Shown here: piece by piece, positions 1 through 4,551 of the stretch
Layout: every line of letters starts with the position of its first letter
Numbering within the stretch: position 1 is the stretch's first letter
Assembly: GCA_021781075.1 (NCBI GenBank)
Contig: JAJXXN010000122.1
Span: forward strand, 1-5,354
DNA: 5,354 nucleotides
Reading direction: 5' to 3'
Origin: Acidobacteriota bacterium
GTDB lineage: Bacteria > Acidobacteriota > Terriglobia > Terriglobales > Acidobacteriaceae
Position numbers and translations under genes: made by a program
Notes under the pieces: generated by a model
Seen by the model: the letters and a program-made list of their open reading frames with translations, nothing else
What the model was told of the DNA's origin: nothing
Database searches by the model: none

Positions 1-143
1 GCTTCGCCGGGCAATTCGGAATCGCCAAACTGCCGCAACTCCGCACCGGGCCGGCAATCTCCCGCGCCCTCATGGTCACTTTCATCCTCTGGTGGATTGT
101 CCGCAACCTGCCCTTTGCCGTTTTCCACATCCCGGCCAATTAA
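1..143 (+). CDS. C-terminal end of a membrane protein, DUF2752-like (5' end outside window)
   Basis: The frame beginning at base 3 is open from the window edge to a TAA at 141-143 and encodes 46 residues. It ends with a hydrophobic segment (ALMVTFILWWIVRNLPF) and a short tail. A last helix closing on a Trp-rich stretch followed by Arg-Asn-Leu-Pro resembles the end of DUF2752 proteins, small membrane proteins of unknown function whose last helix often closes on a similar Arg-Asn motif. That assignment is from memory of the family and rests only on this tail, since the domain's diagnostic N-terminal Cys-rich motif would lie outside the window. The gene converges on the oxidase subunit III-like gene, and the two stop codons overlap by two bases. 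An unrelated membrane protein remains possible. Confidence 0.55.
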   Translation, partial: FAGQFGIAKLPQLRTGPAISRALMVTFILWWIVRNLPFAVFHIPAN

Positions 144-937
144 GCGGCGAAGACCAGCAGGCTGTAAATCACCAGCCACATCGCGCACATCCAAATCCAA
201 AGCCAGGCCGAGGCATCAACCGCAATCTGGCGCATCTCGACCCGCTTGAATCGCCCGAGCACAAACAACCCCAGCGCCAACGTGCCCAGGCCGGCAAGCA
301 AATGCAGCAGGTGAAATCCGGCCAGGATATAGTACATGTTGCTCGCCGGGGTTGCCTCGCGGCCAAAACTGAAATGCTGCCGCACCAGTTGGTGCCAAAC
401 CGAAAATTGCACCACGCAAAAATAGCCGCCAAGCACAAGCGTGGCAGCAAGCCAGGGAAGCGTCCGCTTCAGCGCCGGTGTGCCAAGCCCCAGCCACTCG
501 TCCATCACGTCGATTTCGTCAAAAATCTGCCGCCGCGCAATTTCCACCGTGAAGATGCTCAGGAACAGCGCGACGGTCGCCATGCGCAGGCTGTCCGGCA
601 GCACCAGCGGGTGCCAGTCGGCGAGTTGGTGTATCTGATCCGGCGCCCAATGCCAGGCGGAGTGCATCCGGAAGAAGGCGAGAATCAACAGCCCGAGGGT
701 GAGCATATCGCCTGCCAGCGCGGAGACTAGCCCGACGCGGATGATCATCAATCGCGAGCGCGGGCTCCGCTTGCCGCTCTCCCAATCCTCATCGCCTTCG
801 TCGCCTTCGCCACCACCACCGCCGGTCGGTGGCAGTTCAACCGGTGGAAGGCCGCCACCGCCGCTCTGGCGCATCCGCTCAAGCTCTTCAATCAGGGCAA
901 GCTCTTCTTCCGGCGCGGGTGTTTTTACAGTAGGCAT
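140..937 (-). CDS. Cytochrome c oxidase subunit III-like membrane protein
   Basis: This 265-residue protein resembles subunit III of heme-copper terminal oxidases, an inner-membrane subunit that supports the catalytic subunit I but carries no redox centre. Residues 1-62 are charged and Gly/Pro-rich, with acidic Gly runs near 26-29 and 39-51, and are probably disordered. Five membrane segments follow at about 64-89, 112-134, 158-178, 201-228 and 243-263, the shorter five-helix layout that lacks the first two helices of mitochondrial-type subunit III. Family landmarks are the Thr-Val-Glu-Ile-Ala-Arg-Arg end of helix 2 (130-136), the Leu-Gly and Trp-His pattern of helix 3, and GFHLLHLLAGL (207-217) in helix 4. 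The last helix lacks the usual His and Asp of the YWHFxD motif (Ile248 and Cys251 here). The ATG at 937 has only a weak ribosome site. The gene starts 29 bases after pdxT on the same strand, so cotranscription is possible. No subunit I or II gene is in the window. Confidence 0.82.
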   Translation of the reverse strand: MPTVKTPAPEEELALIEELERMRQSGGGGLPPVELPPTGGGGGEGDEGDEDWESGKRSPRSRLMIIRVGLVSALAGDMLTLGLLILAFFRMHSAWHWAPDQIHQLADWHPLVLPDSLRMATVALFLSIFTVEIARRQIFDEIDVMDEWLGLGTPALKRTLPWLAATLVLGGYFCVVQFSVWHQLVRQHFSFGREATPASNMYYILAGFHLLHLLAGLGTLALGLFVLGRFKRVEMRQIAVDASAWLWIWMCAMWLVIYSLLVFAA

Positions 938-966
938 TCTGCCGGCTCAACTTCCAGCTTCAAGTA

Positions 967-1551
967 TCATGCGGAAACCACTGACTCCACAAAATATTTA
1001 TGTATCCGCCGGTCAGCGGAGAGCTCGGGATGGAAGGTTGCAGCAAGCACCGTGCCCTGCCGCACGAGCACGGGGTCGTTATCGCGGCGGGCCAGCACCT
1101 CAACCGTTGGCCCCAGCTCAACCAGGCGCGGCGCGCGGATGAAGACCATCTCCAACGGCCCGCCAGGCAATGCCGCCTCAACGGTCACAATCGACGAATC
1201 GATCTGGCGGCCGTAGGCGTTGCGCTCGGCAACGCAATCAAGCGCGGCGAGGGATTGTTGCGCGGGGTTGCGCACCTCGCGGGCCAGCAGGATTGAGCCT
1301 GCACAGGTGCCGAAAACAGGCTTCTTGAGGCAGAACTCGCGCAGGCTCGCAAAGAAGTTGTCCTTCTCAAGAAAACGAAGAATCGTCGTGGATTCACCGC
1401 CAGGCAGAATGATTCCGTCCAGGCTGCCAAGCTGCCGGGGCAGGCGCACTTCAACAGGCTCGGCGCCGGCTTCGCTTAGTGCCGCGGCGTGGGCGGCATA
1501 GTCGCCCTGAATGGCAAGCACGCCAATGCGTGGGGAGTGATGGAGGGTCAA
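967..1551 (-). CDS. pdxT: PdxT, glutaminase subunit of pyridoxal 5'-phosphate synthase
   Basis: PdxT hydrolyses glutamine and channels the ammonia to PdxS, which builds pyridoxal 5'-phosphate; the pair acts as a cytoplasmic 24-mer. The 194 residues show all class I amidotransferase landmarks of the family: IGVLAIQGD (9-17), PGGESTT (50-56) with the oxyanion loop, FGTCAG (80-85) with the nucleophile Cys83, RNAYGRQ (110-116), FIRAP (137-141) and FHPELS (173-178) with catalytic His174 and Glu176. Length is normal, so the enzyme should be active. The start is a TTG: no ATG occurs between it and the upstream in-frame stop at 1582-1584, and a GGAG lies 8 bases upstream. The partner pdxS lies about 1.5 kb away on the same strand instead of adjacent. 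The gene starts only 13 bases from the start of a frame on the opposite strand. Confidence 0.96.
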   Translation of the reverse strand: MTLHHSPRIGVLAIQGDYAAHAAALSEAGAEPVEVRLPRQLGSLDGIILPGGESTTILRFLEKDNFFASLREFCLKKPVFGTCAGSILLAREVRNPAQQSLAALDCVAERNAYGRQIDSSIVTVEAALPGGPLEMVFIRAPRLVELGPTVEVLARRDNDPVLVRQGTVLAATFHPELSADRRIHKYFVESVVSA

Positions 1552-1559
1552 ATCAAGCG

Positions 1560-1563
1560 CTCC
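1560..1563 (-). promoter_or_regulatory. Ribosome binding site supporting the TTG start of pdxT
   Basis: On the minus strand GGAG sits 8 bases before the TTG at 1551-1549. It is the only Shine-Dalgarno-like sequence placed to serve a start ahead of the IGVLAIQGD motif, so it decides the start codon. No clear sigma-70 promoter was found just upstream; any pdxT promoter would lie inside the opposite-strand frame at 1565-1783 or further away. Confidence 0.6.
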
Positions 1564-1564
1564 A

Positions 1565-1783
1565 ATGGCTTTTGTTCCAGTTTATTGCAACCCATGGGCA
1601 GGCTGCATCCCGGCAGGCAAGGGCAAGGACATCCTGCGCGACAAGAAGGCGCTCGACTCCATCGTCCGCCGGATGCGTGTCATGAATCTCACGACGGGCG
1701 AATCCGACAAGGGATGGATGGGAGAGTTCAACAAAACGCTTCGTTCGAGGATGATGGACAGAAGAAAGAGTCATGGTTTCTAG
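1565..1783 (+). CDS. Small unidentified reading frame, possible gene remnant
   Basis: This frame encodes 72 basic residues with no signal peptide or membrane segment and was not recognised. The central part (about 22-62, from the Lys-rich AGKGKDILRDKK through MNLTTGESDKGWMGEFN) looks like genuine protein: its codons mostly end in G or C, as in the neighbouring genes, and the residue mix suggests a helical, charged soluble domain. The ends look less convincing: the first 15 residues are Cys/Trp/Pro-rich with poorer codons, and the tail is Arg/Met-rich. No ribosome site stands at a usual distance from the ATG; a GGAGG at 1542-1546 is 18 bases away. The ATG is only 13 bases from the divergent pdxT start. 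It may be a decayed piece of a larger gene, a small gene with a different start, or a chance frame. A frame on the other strand (1553-1804) has less protein-like composition. Confidence 0.35.
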   Translation: MAFVPVYCNPWAGCIPAGKGKDILRDKKALDSIVRRMRVMNLTTGESDKGWMGEFNKTLRSRMMDRRKSHGF

Positions 1784-1805
1784 GCTCGCACAAACGATGC
1801 CCATG

Positions 1806-1829
1806 GAAACCTGTCACAGAACAGGTTTC
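1806..1829. repeat. Perfect 9-bp inverted repeat with 6-base loop, leader or operator element
   Basis: GAAACCTGT (1806-1814) and ACAGGTTTC (1821-1829) are exact reverse complements around the loop CACAGA (1815-1820). The element lies between the small frame ending at 1783 and the ribosome site of the secreted-protein gene at 1859. No T-run follows, so it is not a standard intrinsic terminator. The loop with its flanking T is also complementary to TCTGTGA at 1845-1851, which would allow a competing hairpin or a pseudoknot next to the ribosome site. It could equally be a dimeric repressor's operator; the CTGT-N6-ACAG spacing differs from the N8 spacing of the E. coli LexA box. Confidence 0.5.
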
Positions 1830-1858
1830 TCGGGAGTTATTCTGTCTGTGATCAATTC

Positions 1859-1863
1859 GGAGG
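1859..1863 (+). promoter_or_regulatory. Ribosome binding site for the TTG-started secreted protein
   Basis: GGAGG (within GGAGGAG, 1859-1865) precedes the TTG at 1868 by 4 bases. It supports this TTG as the start, because the reading frame from it begins directly with a well-formed signal peptide and no ATG or GTG is available close by in frame. The spacing is on the short side. Confidence 0.6.
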
Positions 1864-1867
1864 AGAA

Positions 1868-2641
1868 TTGAAGACTTATTGCGTCGGTTTGTTCGCATTT
1901 TCTCTGTTCCTCGCAGCGGCCAGCTTGTTAGCACATGCTCAGAGTTCTGTGCCATACATCGGGTGCCCCGGCGACGGCCAGACCGGGCCCTACGTAGCAG
2001 CAAAAGGCTCTCCAAAGCCCGTCAGTCTCCCATCTGCAATGGCTGACCAACTGGCTTGGTATGAGTACAACGGTGACGCGGGACATTTCGGAACCCTCGG
2101 CCCACGGGGCTGGAACTGCTTTGTCACCATCGGGTCAAATGGCTGGACCCTCTATATCGCTCCTGAGATGCTGGACAGCACTAAGCTCCTGGAACACAAG
2201 GACTGGAGGGGCTTCAATGGTCCAGCCATTCAGCTCTCCGTCTCCGATGGCGGCACATCGGGCCGCTTTGAGGTAGCAAAGGTGGTAGCCCGCGTTTTTC
2301 CGGCGCACCGAGACTACGCTCGCAAGATCATTGCTGAGGGCTTCGGGCCTGCCTCAGACTATCCCTTCGGCCCTTTCCCATCCGATCACCTCACCTACAA
2401 AGGCAGGAATCTCGTAGAGTTCATTACACCTGCTCACCGGAACGGGCTCGGCACAATGTCTTTGCTCTTGCCGTCTGACCAGCCTATCACCGGCTTCGCC
2501 TTGTTGAGCATAGGGCCTGGCATCGACACGGAACTTCTACATTTGAGCTTTCGGCTTCCGCCCTCGCTTTCCCAACTCGGTGCGCCCCTCATCCAGCAAG
2601 CCGAAGCAGGTGCCTCGAGCGAATTTTCAGAAAGAGAATAG
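1868..2641 (+). CDS. Secreted protein of unknown function
   Basis: This 257-residue protein is probably exported. Residues 1-24 form a Sec signal peptide: basic start (MKTY), hydrophobic core about 6-21 and an Ala-His-Ala cleavage site before Gln25. The mature part has just two cysteines, Cys33 and Cys84, which could form a disulfide. No further membrane segment or catalytic motif is evident. The blocks LGPRGWNCFVTIGSNG (77-92), YKGRNLVEFITPA (177-189) followed by GLGTM (193-197), and the late LSFRLPPSLSQL (226-237) recall a widespread group of uncharacterised bacterial exported proteins with an APRGWHCFGTYGS-like motif; this link is from memory. It starts at TTG behind GGAGG and ends in tandem stops TAG TAA. 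Its codon use is more mixed than that of pdxS, which hints at later acquisition. It lies between pdxT and pdxS on the opposite strand, with no evident functional link to them. Confidence 0.8.
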   Translation: MKTYCVGLFAFSLFLAAASLLAHAQSSVPYIGCPGDGQTGPYVAAKGSPKPVSLPSAMADQLAWYEYNGDAGHFGTLGPRGWNCFVTIGSNGWTLYIAPEMLDSTKLLEHKDWRGFNGPAIQLSVSDGGTSGRFEVAKVVARVFPAHRDYARKIIAEGFGPASDYPFGPFPSDHLTYKGRNLVEFITPAHRNGLGTMSLLLPSDQPITGFALLSIGPGIDTELLHLSFRLPPSLSQLGAPLIQQAEAGASSEFSERE

Positions 2642-2764
2642 TAACGAGAAGTCGGCAAGTGTCATGAAATCTGTTCAATGGGCGTAGCGCGACCAGTCCA
2701 CAGAATGACGTATTCTAAAACAGCCACCAATAAATTAGCAGCGAACAGTTTTGCTAAACAATAA

Positions 2765-2779
2765 AGTGCAATGTGCACT
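2765..2779. repeat. Inverted repeat AGTGCA-ATG-TGCACT upstream of the small membrane gene
   Basis: Exact 6-bp arms (2765-2770 and 2774-2779) surround a 3-base centre, ending 10 bases before the ribosome site GGAGG at 2790-2794. The position suits an operator or a leader hairpin affecting translation of the 75-residue protein. The ATG in its centre (2771) is in frame with the chosen start but has no ribosome site. Short palindromes arise by chance, so the call is tentative. Confidence 0.35.
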
Positions 2780-2789
2780 CCTCTTTCAT

Positions 2790-2794
2790 GGAGG
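2790..2794 (+). promoter_or_regulatory. Ribosome binding site deciding the start at 2801
   Basis: GGAGG stands 6 bases before the ATG at 2801, an ideal arrangement. The same frame also has an ATG at 2771 without such a site, so the downstream ATG is preferred. Confidence 0.65.
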
Positions 2795-2800
2795 CATTCC

Positions 2801-3028
2801 ATGCAGAACGGCAGAATCGCTCCTCCCGGTTACGTGCTCCCCAACCGGCCCCGCTGGCAGGGCGGCTGGAATCTCCGTTGGCTCTTCGGCTCGTTTCTCG
2901 CCTTCACTCTCGTTGCCATCGCGGCGAAAGAGTGGCTGGCCATTCGGCTCCACAAACAATTGAAATGGAGAAGCCGCTCTTCCGGTTTGCCGGCGCTCCG
3001 GCCTGCCAGCCCTTTGTTGCGCGGATGA
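2801..3028 (+). CDS. Small single-helix membrane protein of unknown function
   Basis: The 75-residue product starts at an ATG with an ideal ribosome site. It has a basic, Pro/Trp-containing cytoplasmic-type N-terminus (about 1-26), one membrane segment (about 27-49, WLFGSFLAFTLVAIAAKEWLAI), and a strongly basic tail (HKQLKWRSRSS and onward) that ends in a Pro/Leu/Arg-rich stretch. Positive charge on both sides leaves the topology unclear. Codons through residue 50 mostly end in G or C, as in real genes here; the last 20 residues are less convincing. The stop is 30 bases from the end of pdxS, which converges on it. No family was recognised and no function is proposed. A longer form starting at 2771 is possible but lacks a ribosome site. 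Confidence 0.55.
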   Translation: MQNGRIAPPGYVLPNRPRWQGGWNLRWLFGSFLAFTLVAIAAKEWLAIRLHKQLKWRSRSSGLPALRPASPLLRG

Positions 3029-3058
3029 GCTGGCGGGCATTTCGCCGCACGGCCAGTG

Positions 3059-4021
3059 CTACCAGCCGCGCGTTTGGAGTTGGTCTTTCTCTTCAATGGC
3101 GGCGGCGGCAAGGCCCTTCATGGTCCCGGTGACCTGCTCGCTGACCTCTGCGAGGATCTTGGGATCGTTGAAGTGCGTCGTGGCCTGGACGATGGCCTTG
3201 GCCCGGCTGACGGCCTCGGCGCGCTCGGCGGGGTTGTTTTCAACGTCGAGGGGGGTGGCCCGCTCCTTCATGAAGATGCCTGAGCCGACGAAGATGGCCT
3301 CGGCGCCAAGCTGCATCATGAGCGCGGCGTCGGCGGGTGTGGCGATGCCGCCGGCGGAGAAGTTGGGAACCGGGAGCTTGCCGGTCTGGGCGACGATGCG
3401 GACCAGCTCGTAGGGCGCCTGGTGCTCCTTGGCCGCGGCGTAAAGCTCTTGCTCGGAGAGCACGGTGAGGGCGCGCATTTCGCGGACAATCTGGCGCATG
3501 TGCTGGACGGCGTGCACCACGTCGCCGGTGCCGGCCTCGCCCTTGGTGCGGATCATGGCGGCGCCCTCGGCAATGCGGCGCAGTGCCTCGCCAAGGTTGC
3601 GCGCTCCGCAGACAAACGGCGTGGTGAAGGCATGCTTGTCGATGTGGTGGGCCTCGTCGGCGGGGGTGAGGACCTCGGATTCGTCGATGAAGTCAACGCC
3701 GAGCTCCTGGAGAATTTGCGCCTCCGCAAAGTGGCCGATGCGGGCCTTGGCCATGACGGGGATGGAGACGGCCTGGATGATTTGTTTGATGAGGGAGGGC
3801 TTGGCCATGCGTGCGACGCCGCCCTCGGCGCGGATCATGGCGGGTACGCGCTCGAGCGCCATCACGGAGCATGCGCCGGCTTCCTCGGCGATGCGGGCCT
3901 GCTCGACGTTCATCACGTCCATGATGACGCCGCCTTTGAGCATTTCGGCGAGGCCAACTTTCAATCTCAAACTAGTTGCGGTGCTGGTAGCAGGGGCGTG
4001 CGTGCCGTTTGATTTGGTCAT
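3059..4021 (-). CDS. pdxS: PdxS, synthase subunit of pyridoxal 5'-phosphate synthase
   Basis: PdxS is the (beta/alpha)8-barrel that condenses ribose 5-phosphate, glyceraldehyde 3-phosphate and ammonia from PdxT into pyridoxal 5'-phosphate. The 320 residues are near-identical to the family over long blocks: GGVIMDV (30-36) with catalytic Asp35, VMALERVPA (53-61), IPVMAKARIGH (87-97) with the substrate-bonding Lys92, DESEVLTPADE (113-123), PFVCGARNLGEALRRIAEG (135-153), MIRTKGEAGTG (156-166) with second Lys160, the phosphate loop FSAGGIATPADAAL (221-234) and FVGSGIF (244-250). The C-terminus ends QTRGW, as in Bacillus PdxS. Two differences stand out: about 11 extra residues at the Ser/Thr-rich N-terminus, and an insertion of about 15 residues at 251-271. 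The ATG has AAGGA 10 bases upstream, a slightly long spacing. It shares a strand with pdxT, about 1.5 kb downstream, and with the broken lipoprotein gene upstream. Confidence 0.97.
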   Translation of the reverse strand: MTKSNGTHAPATSTATSLRLKVGLAEMLKGGVIMDVMNVEQARIAEEAGACSVMALERVPAMIRAEGGVARMAKPSLIKQIIQAVSIPVMAKARIGHFAEAQILQELGVDFIDESEVLTPADEAHHIDKHAFTTPFVCGARNLGEALRRIAEGAAMIRTKGEAGTGDVVHAVQHMRQIVREMRALTVLSEQELYAAAKEHQAPYELVRIVAQTGKLPVPNFSAGGIATPADAALMMQLGAEAIFVGSGIFMKERATPLDVENNPAERAEAVSRAKAIVQATTHFNDPKILAEVSEQVTGTMKGLAAAAIEEKDQLQTRGW

Positions 4022-4058
4022 GATGAAACCATCCTTTGAAGAAGACGGGGGAATGAAC

Positions 4059-4080
4059 CTGTTATTAACAGTTTAACAGT
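4059..4080. repeat. Overlapping dyad and tandem repeat upstream of pdxS
   Basis: CTGTTA (4059-4064) and TAACAG (4066-4071) form a perfect dyad around one T. Overlapping it, the 8-mer TTAACAGT occurs twice in direct tandem (4065-4072 and 4073-4080). The cluster lies 38-59 bases before the pdxS ATG in an AT-rich pocket between pdxS and the lipoprotein gene. On the minus strand it contains TGTTAAACT, which resembles an extended -10 element, but no good -35 was found. It is a candidate operator or promoter region for pdxS; the regulator is unknown. Confidence 0.4.
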
Positions 4081-4100
4081 GAATTGATGTGGTGGCGAAA

Positions 4101-4421
4101 CTACCAGAGTGGCGCTACGGGCTGCATGAGGAAGACAGGGCGGCGGCTGCTTGAGTTGGTGACTTTGAAGAGTTTGAGGTACGGGGCGATTGAGGTTGCG
4201 CGCGGCGCGTCAGTGGACCAGGTTTTGCCGGTGGAATCAGTTAAGGAGGCAGCCAGGTGCGCAGTTTTGCCGGGAGCAAGAGCGGTTTGATCCTTCATTT
4301 CGACTTGAATCGTTTTGAGGGGGATTTGAGCGATGGGGGGTGCGTTTGACTAGAGTTGGCAGCCGGTTAAACCAAGGGATAAGAAAATTGAAAGTGCGGT
4401 GAATAGTTTTTTAACCTGCAT
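4101..4421 (-). pseudogene. Small lipoprotein gene interrupted by an in-frame amber codon
   Basis: The ATG at 4421 has an ideal AAGGAG site 7 bases upstream and begins a textbook lipoprotein signal: basic MQVKK, hydrophobic 6-18, and lipobox Leu-Thr-Gly-Cys (18-21). Two codons later, codon 24 is TAG (4352-4350). The same frame then stays open for 82 more codons to a second TAG at 4103-4101. The continuation looks like real protein: Pro/Gln-rich linker (27-39), then VEMKDQTALAPGKTAHLAASLTDS and a Ser/Thr-rich part that resembles an exported beta-sandwich or Ig-like domain, without certain family match. Intact, it would be a 105-residue outer or inner membrane lipoprotein. A single nonsense mutation, a sequencing error or readthrough would all explain the arrangement. 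A downstream ATG (codon 42) would give a 65-residue cytoplasmic protein, which is unlikely to be meaningful. It is codirectional with pdxS, 79 bases upstream of it. Confidence 0.65.
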
Positions 4422-4428
4422 GGCCTTG

Positions 4429-4434
4429 CTCCTT
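4429..4434 (-). promoter_or_regulatory. Ribosome binding site of the interrupted lipoprotein gene
   Basis: AAGGAG on the minus strand lies 7 bases before the ATG at 4421. Its quality shows that translation initiation of this gene is intact, so the damage is limited to the internal stop codon. Confidence 0.65.
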
Positions 4435-4483
4435 CACCACATAAGATGGACGAGGGCACAGGCGGAGAGTTGCCCCCGCGCGA

Positions 4484-4510
4484 TTTATACAGCAAAAAAT
4501 CTGTTTGCAA
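4484..4510 (-). promoter_or_regulatory. Candidate sigma-70-like promoter for the lipoprotein gene
   Basis: Minus-strand TTGCAA (4510-4505) and TATAAA (4489-4484) are separated by 15 bases. The -10 hexamer matches the consensus at five of six positions; the spacer is shorter than ideal. Transcription would begin near 4477 and leave a leader of about 55 bases before the ATG at 4421. The -35 hexamer is shared with the candidate promoter in the other direction. Confidence 0.4.
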
Positions 4511-4532
4511 TTGAATGGCAGGGGAGTAGAAT
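4505..4532 (+). promoter_or_regulatory. Candidate sigma-70-like promoter for the aquaporin gene
   Basis: TTGCAA (4505-4510) and TAGAAT (4527-4532) are 16 bases apart; the -10 matches five of six consensus positions and the -35 four of six. Transcription would start near 4539, giving a leader of roughly 65 bases that contains the hairpin at 4552-4585 and the ribosome site at 4594. Confidence 0.45.
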
Positions 4533-4551
4533 TCCGCCAACTTAAAAGGAA

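Larger units (their letters stand above)
2642..2800. other. AT-richer intergenic region before the small membrane gene
   Basis: No gene is supported in these 159 bases. They are AT-richer than their surroundings, especially about 2710-2765, which fits a promoter region for the gene at 2801, but no convincing -35/-10 pair was found. The only clear structure is the 6-bp palindrome at 2765-2779. Confidence 0.5.

Noticed and set aside
92..730. Long plus-strand frame antisense to the oxidase subunit III-like gene
   Set aside because: Its His/Pro/Gln/Arg-rich, low-complexity product is typical of the complement of a GC-rich gene, and the opposite strand encodes a recognisable membrane protein.
1548..1595. 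Fifteen-codon minus-strand frame whose TGA overlaps the TTG start of pdxT
   Set aside because: The overlap would suit translational coupling, but the frame has no good ribosome site of its own and a frame this short is expected by chance.
1806..1829. LexA box reading of the CTGT...ACAG dyad
   Set aside because: The half-sites are 6 bases apart, not the 8 of the E. coli-type LexA box, and no SOS gene is adjacent.
3030..3056. CTGGC/GCCAG hairpin between the convergent ends of the small membrane gene and pdxS
   Set aside because: The outer stem has only five pairs with competing inner pairings and no T-run on either strand, so it is too weak to call as a terminator.
3422..4076. Two long plus-strand frames (about 200 codons each) opposite pdxS
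   Set aside because: They lie wholly antisense to the highly conserved pdxS; the products are His/Asp/Gly-rich or Ser/Met-rich without domains, as expected for antisense shadows.
4350..4352. Pyrrolysine insertion at the amber codon
   Set aside because: Pyrrolysine use is restricted to a few lineages and nothing in the window (no pyl gene, no methylamine methyltransferase) points to it; a nonsense mutation or base error is simpler.
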